Assembly (NCBI GenBank): GCA_964413275.1
Contig: CAYPSO010000009.1
Coordinates: 1-64,000, forward strand
Reading direction: 5' to 3'
Source: JAABRE01 sp964413275
GTDB taxonomy: Bacteria > Cyanobacteriota > Cyanobacteriia > Cyanobacteriales > JAABRE01
DNA: 64,000 nucleotides
Shown piece after piece: positions 52,119 through 60,715 of this stretch. The notes beneath the pieces were generated by a model. It saw nothing but the letters and a program-made list of their open reading frames with translations. It did not search any database and was not told where the DNA came from. Within the stretch, counting starts at the first letter, position 1, and the number at the start of each line of letters is the position of its first letter. The position numbers were made by a program, and so were the translations under genes.

Positions 52119-53198
52119 TTATTGGTTATAATACTCAATAATTGCTTGAGCAATTTCTTCTGTGCCATTCTTTTTTATGGGTTTATCCTGTTGAGGAGCT
52201 TGGGGACTCTCATAGAGAAATTCCCAATTACCTTCAAATAAATCCTCTGGTTTAATTATTTGGTGATAAGCATAATTTTTAATACCTTCTAATAAAAGAG
52301 GTGTTTCCGCAAAATCATCCCTAGTTATTGAGATCAGAGGAACATCTAAACCAAGAGCTTCAGCAAAGGTACTATATCCCGGTTTAGAAACTACTTTAGC
52401 GCAAAGGGGCATAAAATCAACTGGCCTATAGGCCGTTTCAGTTACCTTAACCAAATTAGGCAGATTGGGTGCAAGGCGATCGAAAGTGATAAATTGCCAA
52501 TCAGAAAACAAACTTAAATTATCATAGGGAATTGCTTCTAATCCTAAGCCACCAAAGGTGAGTAGAATAGTTTTTTCTTGAGGAGAAGTGAGATTAAATT
52601 TAGTTTTTAACTCATCTAAATTGTATTGAGGAACACCACCAGTTAAACCAACATCAGTGATATTATTAAAAGCAGTCATAGGTTCGTGCATGGGCAAGCG
52701 AAAAAGGCGATCGCACTTTTGATAAGATTGTTGACACCAATGGGCAATATCCTTAAATTCACTACCCCAAGCTCTGTAAATATAATCCCAACCAAAATTA
52801 CTCATCATCCAACCAGGAATATTGGCAGTTTTAGCTAGACTCGCAGCCAAAGGAGGAATATCAGCTAAAACTAAATCAACTTGATTCGTTTTTAAATAAT
52901 TAACTTCCCTCGCAATAATCGAGTTTTGTTGGTTAATAATTTGCTGCATTTTTTCTTTAGTGGCTGCCTTATCCATCTTCAAACTATCAGATTGAATAAC
53001 TCCCACATCAAAACTGACTGGGCGATGAATAAAATCAGCTTGAATATAAGATTCTAATAACCAATGGGGTGCAGTTGTCGCTAAAATTACCACAATATCG
53101 GGTCTTAGTTGTTTGATTTGATTTGCCACAGAACAAGCACGTACAGCATGACCAAAACCATGACTAGTAACAGCAATATATAAGATATTTGTTGACAT
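52119..53198 (-). CDS. GT-B glycosyltransferase-like protein
   Basis: 359 residues. N-terminal YIAVTSHGFGHAVRACSVAN is a GT-B start like that of MurG/UGT enzymes. DLVLADIPPLAASLAKTANI follows, and the donor half has ILLTFGGLGLEAIPYDNL and AKVVSKPGYSTFAEALGLDV with the nucleotide-sugar site. Close in style to predicted glycosyl transferases acting on small molecules. Divergent from the acyltransferase gene with 380 bases between. Confidence 0.82.
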   Translation of the reverse strand: MSTNILYIAVTSHGFGHAVRACSVANQIKQLRPDIVVILATTAPHWLLESYIQADFIHRPVSFDVGVIQSDSLKMDKAATKEKMQQIINQQNSIIAREVNYLKTNQVDLVLADIPPLAASLAKTANIPGWMMSNFGWDYIYRAWGSEFKDIAHWCQQSYQKCDRLFRLPMHEPMTAFNNITDVGLTGGVPQYNLDELKTKFNLTSPQEKTILLTFGGLGLEAIPYDNLSLFSDWQFITFDRLAPNLPNLVKVTETAYRPVDFMPLCAKVVSKPGYSTFAEALGLDVPLISITRDDFAETPLLLEGIKNYAYHQIIKPEDLFEGNWEFLYESPQAPQQDKPIKKNGTEEIAQAIIEYYNQ

Positions 53199-53578
53199 AA
53201 TTAATATATTAAAAAAAGTTATCAGCTTTTAATACTTGAATAATAGTTTTTTTTATGTTACCATTTATCAAAATTTTACTTAGTTTTACTTAAAGGGCAA
53301 TGTTTATATTAGTGTTATAAAAAAGTGACAAAGGTTATGTATTTAGAATAACTAAAGATTGATTAATTCCTTTGTTTCTAGTTAAACCATATAAATATAG
53401 TAATAACTTTCCTATTAATTTGATTTTGTCATTGATCTATATCACTGTTTGTTACTAATTAATCTAACCAAACTAGTCACCATCAAATCACGTGATTATT
53501 AGTCATCTATTTGTTATATTATGCTCATGATAAATATAAACTCAAATCTATATATTACACATAGGGGTATTGACAATT
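53199..53578. promoter_or_regulatory. 380-base divergent region with palindrome AATCACGTGATT
   Basis: AT-rich region carrying the promoters of the glycosyltransferase (left) and the acyltransferase (right). A perfect 12-base palindrome AATCACGTGATT at 53486-53497 lies 82 bases before the acyltransferase ATG and could be an operator. TATATTACAC and similar stretches give several possible -10 elements. No coding content seen. Confidence 0.4.
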
Positions 53579-54343
53579 ATGGATAACTTGAATCTTAGTA
53601 GCCATTTCTCTAATTACTTTAGTATTTCTATTGCTGACACACCACAACTCAGAGAAGAAGTATTTCGCATTCGTTACCAAGTCTATTGTCAAGAACTTGG
53701 ATATGAGCCTTTAGATAAATTTCCCGATCGCATGGAAAAAGATGCTTACGATCCTCGCTCCATCCATTGTTTACTAAAATATAAACCAGATGACATTTAT
53801 GCAGGATGTGTTCGTTTAGTTTTATCCGATCCCAAAAAGCCTGATGCTAATTTCCCCTTTGAAAACGTTTGTCAAGATCATTTAATTAATTTTGAGGAAA
53901 CACCTCGCTCAATATTGGGAGAAGTCTCTCGTCTAGCTGTAATTGCTCAATTTCGTAAACGGGAAGGAGAGCAAAAAACCCCAGGAGGTTTGATTATATT
54001 TGACGAGAAAAAGAAACAAATGGAAGAAGAATCTAAAAAACGTCGTTTTCCTATAATCGCTTTAAGTTTATATTTAGCAGCAACTAGCTTAACTGTAGAA
54101 CGAGATATTCAATATGCCATAACCTTAATGGAACCAAGACTAGCACGTCATTTGCGCATGAGTGGTCTGACATCTCGCCCTGTAGGAAGTTTAATAGATT
54201 TTCATGGAAAACGTGGCCCATTCGCCATTACAGTGGCAGAAGTTGTCAATAATATTAGTAAAAATCCAGAACTGAGTGATTTATTTCAAAATATACAAGA
54301 TAGTATAAGGGGGTGTCTTTCGAGTAAGCGACTTTCTGCCTGA
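53579..54343 (+). CDS. N-acyl amino acid synthase-like acyltransferase (FeeM / TIGR03694 type)
   Basis: 254 residues from the ATG at 53579; AGGGG lies about 11 bases upstream, while a TTG at 53570 would be too close. The N-terminal part EEVFRIRYQVYCQELGYEP is the hallmark of acyl-homoserine-lactone-synthase-like and N-acyl-amino-acid synthases (PEP-CTERM/exosortase-associated acyltransferase family). YAGCVRLVLSDPKK and GEVSRLAVIAQFRK follow. It should join an acyl-ACP chain to an amine or amino acid. The flavoprotein gene starts 8 bases after its stop. Confidence 0.85.
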   Translation: MDNLNLSSHFSNYFSISIADTPQLREEVFRIRYQVYCQELGYEPLDKFPDRMEKDAYDPRSIHCLLKYKPDDIYAGCVRLVLSDPKKPDANFPFENVCQDHLINFEETPRSILGEVSRLAVIAQFRKREGEQKTPGGLIIFDEKKKQMEEESKKRRFPIIALSLYLAATSLTVERDIQYAITLMEPRLARHLRMSGLTSRPVGSLIDFHGKRGPFAITVAEVVNNISKNPELSDLFQNIQDSIRGCLSSKRLSA

Positions 54344-54351
54344 GGGGTTTT

Positions 54352-55950
54352 ATGAATATAAATAGCGCTGTCACTGCCTGGAGTGAAGTTTTAAAACCTG
54401 AAAATGTTCTCACAGAAGATTTACTTCTGAAGGAGAACCAAACAGCAACCTTCTTAACTCATCAGCGAATTTGTGCTGTATTACGTCCAAGTACATCAGA
54501 ACAAGTACAAGAATGCGTAAAAATTGCTAACAAATACGAAGTTCCTATTTATCCATTAAGCAGTGGCAAAAACTGGGGCTATGGTTCAAGAGTTCCAGTA
54601 AGTGATAATTGCGCTTTAATAGAATTATCAAAACTAAGTCGTATTGTTGACTTTAGCGAAGAACTTGCCTATGTAACTGTAGAAGCAGGAGTTACTCAAC
54701 GTCAATTATATAATTTTCTTCAAGCACAAAAATCTGCTCTTTGGCTTGATTGTAATGGTTCTTCTATAGATACTAGCCTAGTTGGTAATACGATGGAGCG
54801 AGGTTTTGGCCATACCCCCTATGGCGATCATTTTGCTCAGGTTTGTGGTTTAGAGGTAATTTTACCCACAGGTGAAATTATCCATACTGGTTTTGGTAAA
54901 TTTCCTAATGCTAACTCTACTCCCGTTTATCGTTGGGGTGTTGGGCCCTATTTAGATGGATTGTTTACTCAATCAAACTTAGGTATTGTCACTAAGATGA
55001 CTATTTGGTTAATGCCTGCACCCGAACATTTTGAAGCATTTTTTTTCAGTATTGCTGAAGATAGCCAATTAGCAGATTTAATTGATGCCTTACGCCCTCT
55101 ACGTCTTGATGGCACAATTAAAAGTGCAGTACATATTGGCAATGACTATAAAGTTTTATGCGCTTTAACTCAATATCCTTGGGAAGAAACTGGAGGAGTT
55201 ACTCCATTACCACAACAGGTAATGAATAAATTTGCCAAGGAGTGGGATTTTTGTCCCTGGAATGGCTCTGGAGGAGTTTATGGTACAAAAAGACAAGTGG
55301 CTGAAGCAAAAAGATTAATTTCTCGCGCTCTTACAGGTAAAGTAAAAAAATTACAGTTTTTAAGCGATCGCACCATTAAACTAGCAAATACTATTGCTAA
55401 ACCCCTAAAAAGTTTAACCGGTTCTCATTTACCAGAATTACTCAATTTAATGTATCCTGTTTACGGTTTAATGAAGGGAGTACCTACTAATACTCAACTT
55501 GCTAGTACCTATTGGCGTAAGAAAATTCCTGTTCCTGAAGATAAAAATCCAGATAGGGATGGTTGTGGTTTAATTTGGTGTGCCCCTGTAGCTCCTATGT
55601 TAGGAAAACATGGAGCAGAAATTAATAGAATTACTCAAGAAATATTATTTAAGTATAAATTTGAACCTCAAATATCTATTACTTTATTAACGGAAAGAGT
55701 AATAGGTTGTGTGATTACTATTGCTTACGATCGCAATATTTCGGGTGAAGATGAACAAGCTTTAAACTGTTATCAGGAATTAATTGATAAATTAACAGAC
55801 AGTGGTTATTATCCCTATCGTTTAGGTATTCATGGAATGGATACTATGACTAAAGGAGAAGACAGTTATAATAATTTGCTCAAAAGTATAAAAAATAATT
55901 TAGATCCCCATAATATTCTCGCTCCAGGACGTTATATTCCCCAAAACTGA
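54352..55950 (+). CDS. 4-cresol dehydrogenase-type FAD oxidoreductase (PCMH/VAO family)
   Basis: 532 residues. The FAD-binding PCMH domain (about 40-220) has IYPLSSGKNWGYGSRVPVSD, TVEAGVTQRQLYNFL and GNTMERGFGHTPYGDHF. The substrate domain (about 225-480) resembles p-cresol methylhydroxylase/vanillyl alcohol oxidase. The end is LDPHNILAPGRYIPQ. Such enzymes oxidise para-alkyl phenols. No cytochrome partner is present. Start ATG after GAGGGG, 8 bases after the acyltransferase stop, so the two are surely one operon. Confidence 0.88.
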   Translation: MNINSAVTAWSEVLKPENVLTEDLLLKENQTATFLTHQRICAVLRPSTSEQVQECVKIANKYEVPIYPLSSGKNWGYGSRVPVSDNCALIELSKLSRIVDFSEELAYVTVEAGVTQRQLYNFLQAQKSALWLDCNGSSIDTSLVGNTMERGFGHTPYGDHFAQVCGLEVILPTGEIIHTGFGKFPNANSTPVYRWGVGPYLDGLFTQSNLGIVTKMTIWLMPAPEHFEAFFFSIAEDSQLADLIDALRPLRLDGTIKSAVHIGNDYKVLCALTQYPWEETGGVTPLPQQVMNKFAKEWDFCPWNGSGGVYGTKRQVAEAKRLISRALTGKVKKLQFLSDRTIKLANTIAKPLKSLTGSHLPELLNLMYPVYGLMKGVPTNTQLASTYWRKKIPVPEDKNPDRDGCGLIWCAPVAPMLGKHGAEINRITQEILFKYKFEPQISITLLTERVIGCVITIAYDRNISGEDEQALNCYQELIDKLTDSGYYPYRLGIHGMDTMTKGEDSYNNLLKSIKNNLDPHNILAPGRYIPQN

Positions 55951-55977
55951 TCGCTGATTACTATATCATTAAAAAAG

Positions 55978-56412
55978 GAGAGAGTAGGCGAGGCAGTTGC
56001 AAATTAATCTAGAAATTAATTTGAGGAAAGTCCGGGCTCCCGAAAGACTAAACTTGCTGGGTAACGCCCAGTACGTGCGAGCGTGAGGACAGTGCCACAG
56101 AAAAATACCGCCTTTTCATTGACCATTGAACATTTAACATTGAACAGAAAAAACTGATAAATGTTAAATAACAAATGATAACTGGAAAAGGTAAGGGTGC
56201 AACGGTGCGGTAAGAGCGTACCAGCAATATCGTGAGGTATTGGCTAGGTAAACCCCGGTTGGGTGCAAGGTCGGAGGATCGAGGGTTGGTCTTTTTCCCG
56301 ATCCATTATTGGTGAACCGCTAGAGGTATTTGGTAACAAATATCCTAGATAGATAACTGCCCTCTTGTAATTTTACAGGAGAACAGAACCCGGCTTATGT
56401 CCGACTCTCTCT
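55978..56412 (+). ncRNA. rnpB: RNase P RNA (bacterial type A) with heptamer repeats in the P12 region
   Basis: The P1 stem forms from GAGAGAGT (55978-55985) and ACTCTCTC (56404-56411). Conserved blocks are GAGGAAAGTCCGGGCTCC, GTAACGCCCAGTACG, AGGGTGCAACGGTGCGGTAA, GTAAACCCCGGTTGG and GAACCCGGCTTATG. A run of T follows at 56413-56420 as terminator. About 56105-56190 an extra arm holds ATTGACC, ATTGAAC, ATTTAAC, ATTGAAC units. It lies 28 bases after the flavoprotein gene and just before rnc. Confidence 0.96.
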
Positions 56413-56440
56413 TTTTTTTTACTGATTAATCAATTTGTCT

Positions 56441-57187
56441 ATGGGTGTATTAGATCCTCGTCGAAACAAAGAATTAACAAAGTTAGTTGAAAAGCTAGGT
56501 TTAACTGATTTATCTAAAATTGATTGGGTTTTATTAGATTTAGCTCTTATTCATTCGAGTATTTCTCCTCAGACTAATTACGAACAACTAGAATTTGTTG
56601 GTGATTCTGTAGTACGTTTACTTGCTTCAGAAATTTTACTCGAAACTTATCCTAATTCCCTTGTGGGGGAATTTGCAGCTATTCGTTCTATGTTAGTTAG
56701 CGATCGCACTTTAGCGGAATTTGCTGAAATTTATGGTTTAGAACGTTATTTAATTATGAGTGATAGTGCCGCCGCCGATAGTGGCGGAAAAACTTCTATA
56801 CTTGCAGATGCTTTTGAAGCCATTTTAGGTGCGCTCTATTTAAGCACTAAAACTATGGCTTTGATTGATCCTTGGTTAATTCCTTTGCTTAAAGAAAAAG
56901 CAGCAGAAATTCGCTCAGATCCAGCCTTGCAAAATTATAAAGATGCTTTACAAGCATGGTCTCAAGCTCAATATAAAATCCTACCAAAATATAAAGTACA
57001 ACAAAATAACCAAGAAAATAAACCAGAAAAACGCTTTATTGCAGAAGTATGGTTAAAAAACGAGCTTTTAGGCCAAGGAAAAGGTCGTTCTAAAAAATCG
57101 GCTGAACAAGCCGCAGCTAAGGAAGCTTTTTTATCACTTGAGTTACATCGCTTTGTTAAAAAATATAGTGCTACACCCACAACCTAG
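56441..57187 (+). CDS. rnc: Ribonuclease III
   Basis: 248 residues from the ATG at 56441; a TTG two codons earlier is possible. Catalytic domain with NYEQLEFVGDSVVRLLASE and DAFEAILGALYLS, the two acidic clusters. A double-stranded-RNA-binding domain fills the last 80 residues (KDALQAWSQAQYKILPKY, GKGRSKKSAEQAAAKEAF). It cuts structured RNA in rRNA processing. It starts right after rnpB, placing two RNA-processing factors side by side. Confidence 0.95.
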   Translation: MGVLDPRRNKELTKLVEKLGLTDLSKIDWVLLDLALIHSSISPQTNYEQLEFVGDSVVRLLASEILLETYPNSLVGEFAAIRSMLVSDRTLAEFAEIYGLERYLIMSDSAAADSGGKTSILADAFEAILGALYLSTKTMALIDPWLIPLLKEKAAEIRSDPALQNYKDALQAWSQAQYKILPKYKVQQNNQENKPEKRFIAEVWLKNELLGQGKGRSKKSAEQAAAKEAFLSLELHRFVKKYSATPTT

Positions 57188-57493
57188 GCGATTTTTCCGA
57201 AAACTTATCTCCCTTCGGGAGAGGCAACAGGGAACAGGCAACGGGCAACAGTAAGAGTTGAGTTTTCCAGTTTTGTTCTTTGTTCCCTGTTGCCTTGAAA
57301 ATTTATAATTCATAACTTATTAACTTTTCCCCTTTCCCTGTTGCCTTGAATGAACATCAAACTTACCTACTAATCAATAATTTGACAAAACTTAATCTAA
57401 ATTGTTAAATTATACGTAGTCGTTATGAGTTTATATTAGCTAAATAATTTTAGAAAAAAACATATTCTCAAGTATTAATGGAGCAATAATCTT
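57188..57493. repeat. 306-base gap with GGCAACA / TGTTGCC repeats
   Basis: AGGCAACAGGGAACAGGCAACGGGCAAC-type units at about 57218-57250 are mirrored by GTTCCCTGTTGCCTTGAAAA near 57281-57302 and CCCTGTTGCCTTGAAT near 57336, forming a large inverted repeat. The right half carries the promoter of the FMN reductase gene. No coding stretch. Confidence 0.7.
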
Positions 57494-58039
57494 ATGGTTA
57501 AAATTGTTGGTATTGGAGGGAGTTTACGGGAACAATCTTCCAGTTTTCAAGCTTTAGAACTAGCTTGTATGAGGGTTGAAGCTATTGGTGCAGCAGTGGA
57601 AATTCTAGACTTGCGGACAATGCAATTACCTTTTTGTCATGGTGGTGAGGATTATAATCAGTTTCCCGATGTAGCCCGTTTGCAAAATACGGTTAAGGAA
57701 GCGGATGGTTTAATTTTAGCCACACCAGAATATCATGGATCGGTCAGTGGCGTATTAAAAAATGCTTTAGATTTAATGAGTTTTGAGCATTTATCAGGAA
57801 AAATGACTGGTTTAATTAGTGTTTTAGGTGGACAGCCTAACAGTAACGCCCTTAATGATTTACGCTTAATCATGCGATGGGTTCACGCCTGGGTAATTCC
57901 TGAGCAAATTGCCATTGGTCAAGCGTGGAAAGCTTTTAGTGAAGATGGTAAATTAATAGATGAAAAATTATCTCAAAGGTTCGATCAATTTGCTCAAAGT
58001 TTAGTAGCAAATACCCGCAAACTAAAAGGAATTAATTAA
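57494..58039 (+). CDS. NAD(P)H-dependent FMN reductase family protein
   Basis: 181 residues, flavodoxin-like fold. FMN phosphate loop GGSLREQSSS near residues 8-17 and TPEYHGSVSGVLKNALD near 78-95 are the two family signatures. It probably reduces flavin, quinone or azo/chromate compounds in the cytoplasm. Single gene, ATG start. Confidence 0.9.
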   Translation: MVKIVGIGGSLREQSSSFQALELACMRVEAIGAAVEILDLRTMQLPFCHGGEDYNQFPDVARLQNTVKEADGLILATPEYHGSVSGVLKNALDLMSFEHLSGKMTGLISVLGGQPNSNALNDLRLIMRWVHAWVIPEQIAIGQAWKAFSEDGKLIDEKLSQRFDQFAQSLVANTRKLKGIN

Positions 58040-58066
58040 TTTTGTGTGACTACTTGACATATCCTG

Positions 58067-58091
58067 GGGGCAGCAATAATATTGCTGCCCC
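58067..58091. repeat. Palindrome GGGGCAGCAAT...ATTGCTGCCCC
   Basis: An 11-bp perfect stem around AAT between the convergent FMN reductase and ubiA genes. It may act as a shared transcript end, though no T-run follows. Same family as 5978-6007 and 19656-19675. Confidence 0.75.
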
Positions 58092-58113
58092 TACACCAAT
58101 CAGGAAGCCCTAA

Positions 58114-59001
58114 TTAGGAACTAAAAATCATACTACCTAATAAGATAAACCCAATAACTACATTTTCTTGAAAAATTCCTCCATAAACAGGCTTAGGAAT
58201 ATTATTTTGTTTTAAACGCCAATATTGCCAGAACCATCCTAATAAAGCTAGAGTCCATCCGCTCCAAAAAATTGGATTTAAGCCCATTTTTTTGCATAAA
58301 TAAGCTAAGAAAATAGCAGTTAAGACAAAAAACACTCCTACAGCTTCAGCAGCATAATTACCAAAAAAAATAGCACTAGAATTAATCCCAATTTCTAGGT
58401 CATCTTCCCTATCGGACATGGCATAAACAGTATCAAAACCCAGAGTCCAAAATATAGTTGCCAACCATAATAACCAAGTTGCAGTGTTTAAATTACCAGT
58501 TACCGCAGTCCAACTAATTAAAACAGCAAAACCCCAAGCAATAGATAGCACCAGTTGAGGAATAGGAAAAATCCTTTTAGCCAGAGGATAACAAATAATT
58601 ATAGGTACGGCAGCAACAGATAACAATAAACTTAAGGGTTTAAGATAAAAAGCTAATATTGCAGCACAAAATAAAGAAACTATAGCAACAATTAAACCAA
58701 CCTTAACAGAGAGCGCGCGACTAGCAAGAGGTCTATTTTTAGTTCTTTCTACTTGAGGATCGATATTTCTATCCCACAAATCATTAATAACACAACCAGC
58801 AGCAGAAGTAGCTAGACTGCCCAAAATAATTACCCCCACTAAAGGTAAAGGAGGTTTTCCCTCTCCAGCTAAAAAAACTGCCCAAAGAGCAGGTATCATT
58901 AAAATTAATCTCCCTGCGGGTTTATCCCAACGTAATAAACGTATAATCGAAGACCAAGTATTAACTTCGGAGTTTAAAGACTTCTGAGTTACCATTGTCA
59001 A
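58114..59001 (-). CDS. ubiA: 4-hydroxybenzoate polyprenyltransferase (plastoquinone synthesis)
   Basis: 295 residues, about eight membrane helices with the two Asp-rich motifs: NDLWDRNIDPQVERTKNRPL (about 70-90) and DREDDLEIG (about 195-203). In cyanobacteria this UbiA-type enzyme adds a solanesyl chain to 4-hydroxybenzoate on the way to plastoquinone. The N-terminus SIIRLLRWDKPAGRLILM is typical. ATG start, divergent from ppx. Confidence 0.92.
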   Translation of the reverse strand: MTMVTQKSLNSEVNTWSSIIRLLRWDKPAGRLILMIPALWAVFLAGEGKPPLPLVGVIILGSLATSAAGCVINDLWDRNIDPQVERTKNRPLASRALSVKVGLIVAIVSLFCAAILAFYLKPLSLLLSVAAVPIIICYPLAKRIFPIPQLVLSIAWGFAVLISWTAVTGNLNTATWLLWLATIFWTLGFDTVYAMSDREDDLEIGINSSAIFFGNYAAEAVGVFFVLTAIFLAYLCKKMGLNPIFWSGWTLALLGWFWQYWRLKQNNIPKPVYGGIFQENVVIGFILLGSMIFSS

Positions 59002-59118
59002 ATTTTGATAAATTTTTAAGTTATATCTTTATTGTTTAACACTAGAGGGAAATTGTTAGAAACAACAATTGCAATATTGTTTGAATAAATTATAAAACAT
59101 TAAATTGAGTTAAAAATA

Positions 59119-60711
59119 ATGACATATAAAAATCAACATCCGATTTTAGCAGCTATTGATATTGGCACTAATTCTATTCACATGGTAATTGTAAAAATTG
59201 AGCCATCCCTACCTACTTTTACGATTATCGCCACTGAAAAAGATACAGTGAGATTAGGAGAAAGAGATGAACAAACAGGAAACCTAACTGAAATAGCAAT
59301 GCAAAAATCTTTAGCGGCGTTGCAAAGATGTCAAGATTTAGCCAAAAGTTTTGAAGCTGATCGTATTATAGCAGTAGCCACCAGTGCTACCAGAGAAGCA
59401 CCCAACGGACAAGAATTTTTACAGAGAATTTATCAAGAATTAGGCTTAACCGTAAATCTTATTTCTGGACAAGAGGAAGCAAGAAGAATATATTTAGGTG
59501 TGCTTTCAGGGATGAATTTTAATGGTCAACCCCATATAATTATTGATATTGGTGGTGGTTCGACAGAATTAATCCTCGCTGATAATGAGCAACCTCGTTT
59601 TTTAAGTAGTACCAAAGTGGGAGCGGTACGTTTAAATAAAGAATTTATTACTACAGATCCTATTAGTAGAATTGAATATGAATATTTAAAAGCATATATT
59701 AGGGGTATGTTAGAACGTCCTGTTGAACAATTACAAGCAGGAATTGAGATTGGTGAAACTCCTATAATGGTGGGTACATCAGGAACAATTGAAACTTTAG
59801 CTACTATTATTGCTATAGATAAATATGGCACAACTCCTAATCCTTTACATGGGTATAAATTTTATTATCAAGAAATAAAAGAGCTAGTAAAACGCTTTTG
59901 TTCCCTTGATTATTCCCAACGTTACGCTATACCTGGAATGTCAGAAAAACGGGCTGAAATTATTTTAGCAGGGGCAATGATTTTGCGGGAAACTATGTCT
60001 ATGTTAAATTTAGATTCTATCACTATCTGCGAACGTGCCTTAAGGGAAGGAATGATCGTCGATTGGATGTTAACCCATGGTTTTATTGAAAATAGATTGC
60101 GCTATCAAGCACAAGTTAGAGAGCGTAGCGTAATTAAAATTGCTCAAAAATATCAAGTCAATTTAGAATATGCTACTAGGAGTGCTCAGTTTGCCCTAAG
60201 TCTTTTTGACCAGACTAAAGGATATTTGCACTTTTGGGGCTCTAAGGAACGAGAATTGCTCTGGGCTGCTGCAATTTTACATAATTGTGGATTATTTGTT
60301 TCCCATGCTTCTCACCATAAACATTCTTATTATTTGATTCGTAATGGAGAATTGTTAGGTTTTACGGAAATAGAAATTGAAATTATTGCTAATTTAGCTC
60401 GTTATCATCGTAAAAGTAAACCCAAGAAAAAACACGATAATTATGGGAATTTACCCGATAAAAATTCTCGACTACAAGTAAATCAACTAAGTGCTATTTT
60501 GCGTTTAGCTATTGCTTTGGATAGAAGACAAATAGGTGCTATTAAAGAGGTTATTTGTGACTATAATGGAACGAATAGGGAGTTGATTATTTATTTAATA
60601 CCTAGTAAGTATGATGATGATTGTGCTTTAGAATTATGGAGTTTAAATTATAAAAAAGATATTTTTGAAGAAGAATATAATCTGAAAGTGTTGGCTGAGT
60701 TAAAATTATAA
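59119..60711 (+). CDS. ppx: Exopolyphosphatase (Ppx/GppA)
   Basis: 530 residues. ASKHA-type phosphatase with ILAAIDIGTNSIHMVIVK at the start and PHIIIDIGGGSTELILAD near 140. GTSGTIETLATIIA follows. The C-terminal half (about 320-500) is an HD-like helical domain (AAILHNCGLFVSHASHHKH). It cuts phosphate from polyphosphate and may act on pppGpp. The diguanylate cyclase gene starts 4 bases after the stop, so they are co-transcribed. Confidence 0.95.
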   Translation: MTYKNQHPILAAIDIGTNSIHMVIVKIEPSLPTFTIIATEKDTVRLGERDEQTGNLTEIAMQKSLAALQRCQDLAKSFEADRIIAVATSATREAPNGQEFLQRIYQELGLTVNLISGQEEARRIYLGVLSGMNFNGQPHIIIDIGGGSTELILADNEQPRFLSSTKVGAVRLNKEFITTDPISRIEYEYLKAYIRGMLERPVEQLQAGIEIGETPIMVGTSGTIETLATIIAIDKYGTTPNPLHGYKFYYQEIKELVKRFCSLDYSQRYAIPGMSEKRAEIILAGAMILRETMSMLNLDSITICERALREGMIVDWMLTHGFIENRLRYQAQVRERSVIKIAQKYQVNLEYATRSAQFALSLFDQTKGYLHFWGSKERELLWAAAILHNCGLFVSHASHHKHSYYLIRNGELLGFTEIEIEIIANLARYHRKSKPKKKHDNYGNLPDKNSRLQVNQLSAILRLAIALDRRQIGAIKEVICDYNGTNRELIIYLIPSKYDDDCALELWSLNYKKDIFEEEYNLKVLAELKL

Positions 60712-60715
60712 ATAA

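Noticed and set aside
53579..54343. Acyl-homoserine-lactone synthase (LuxI)
   Set aside because: The N-terminal motif is shared, but the length (254) and the GEVSRLAV region fit the FeeM/exosortase-associated family, and no LuxR-type regulator is nearby.
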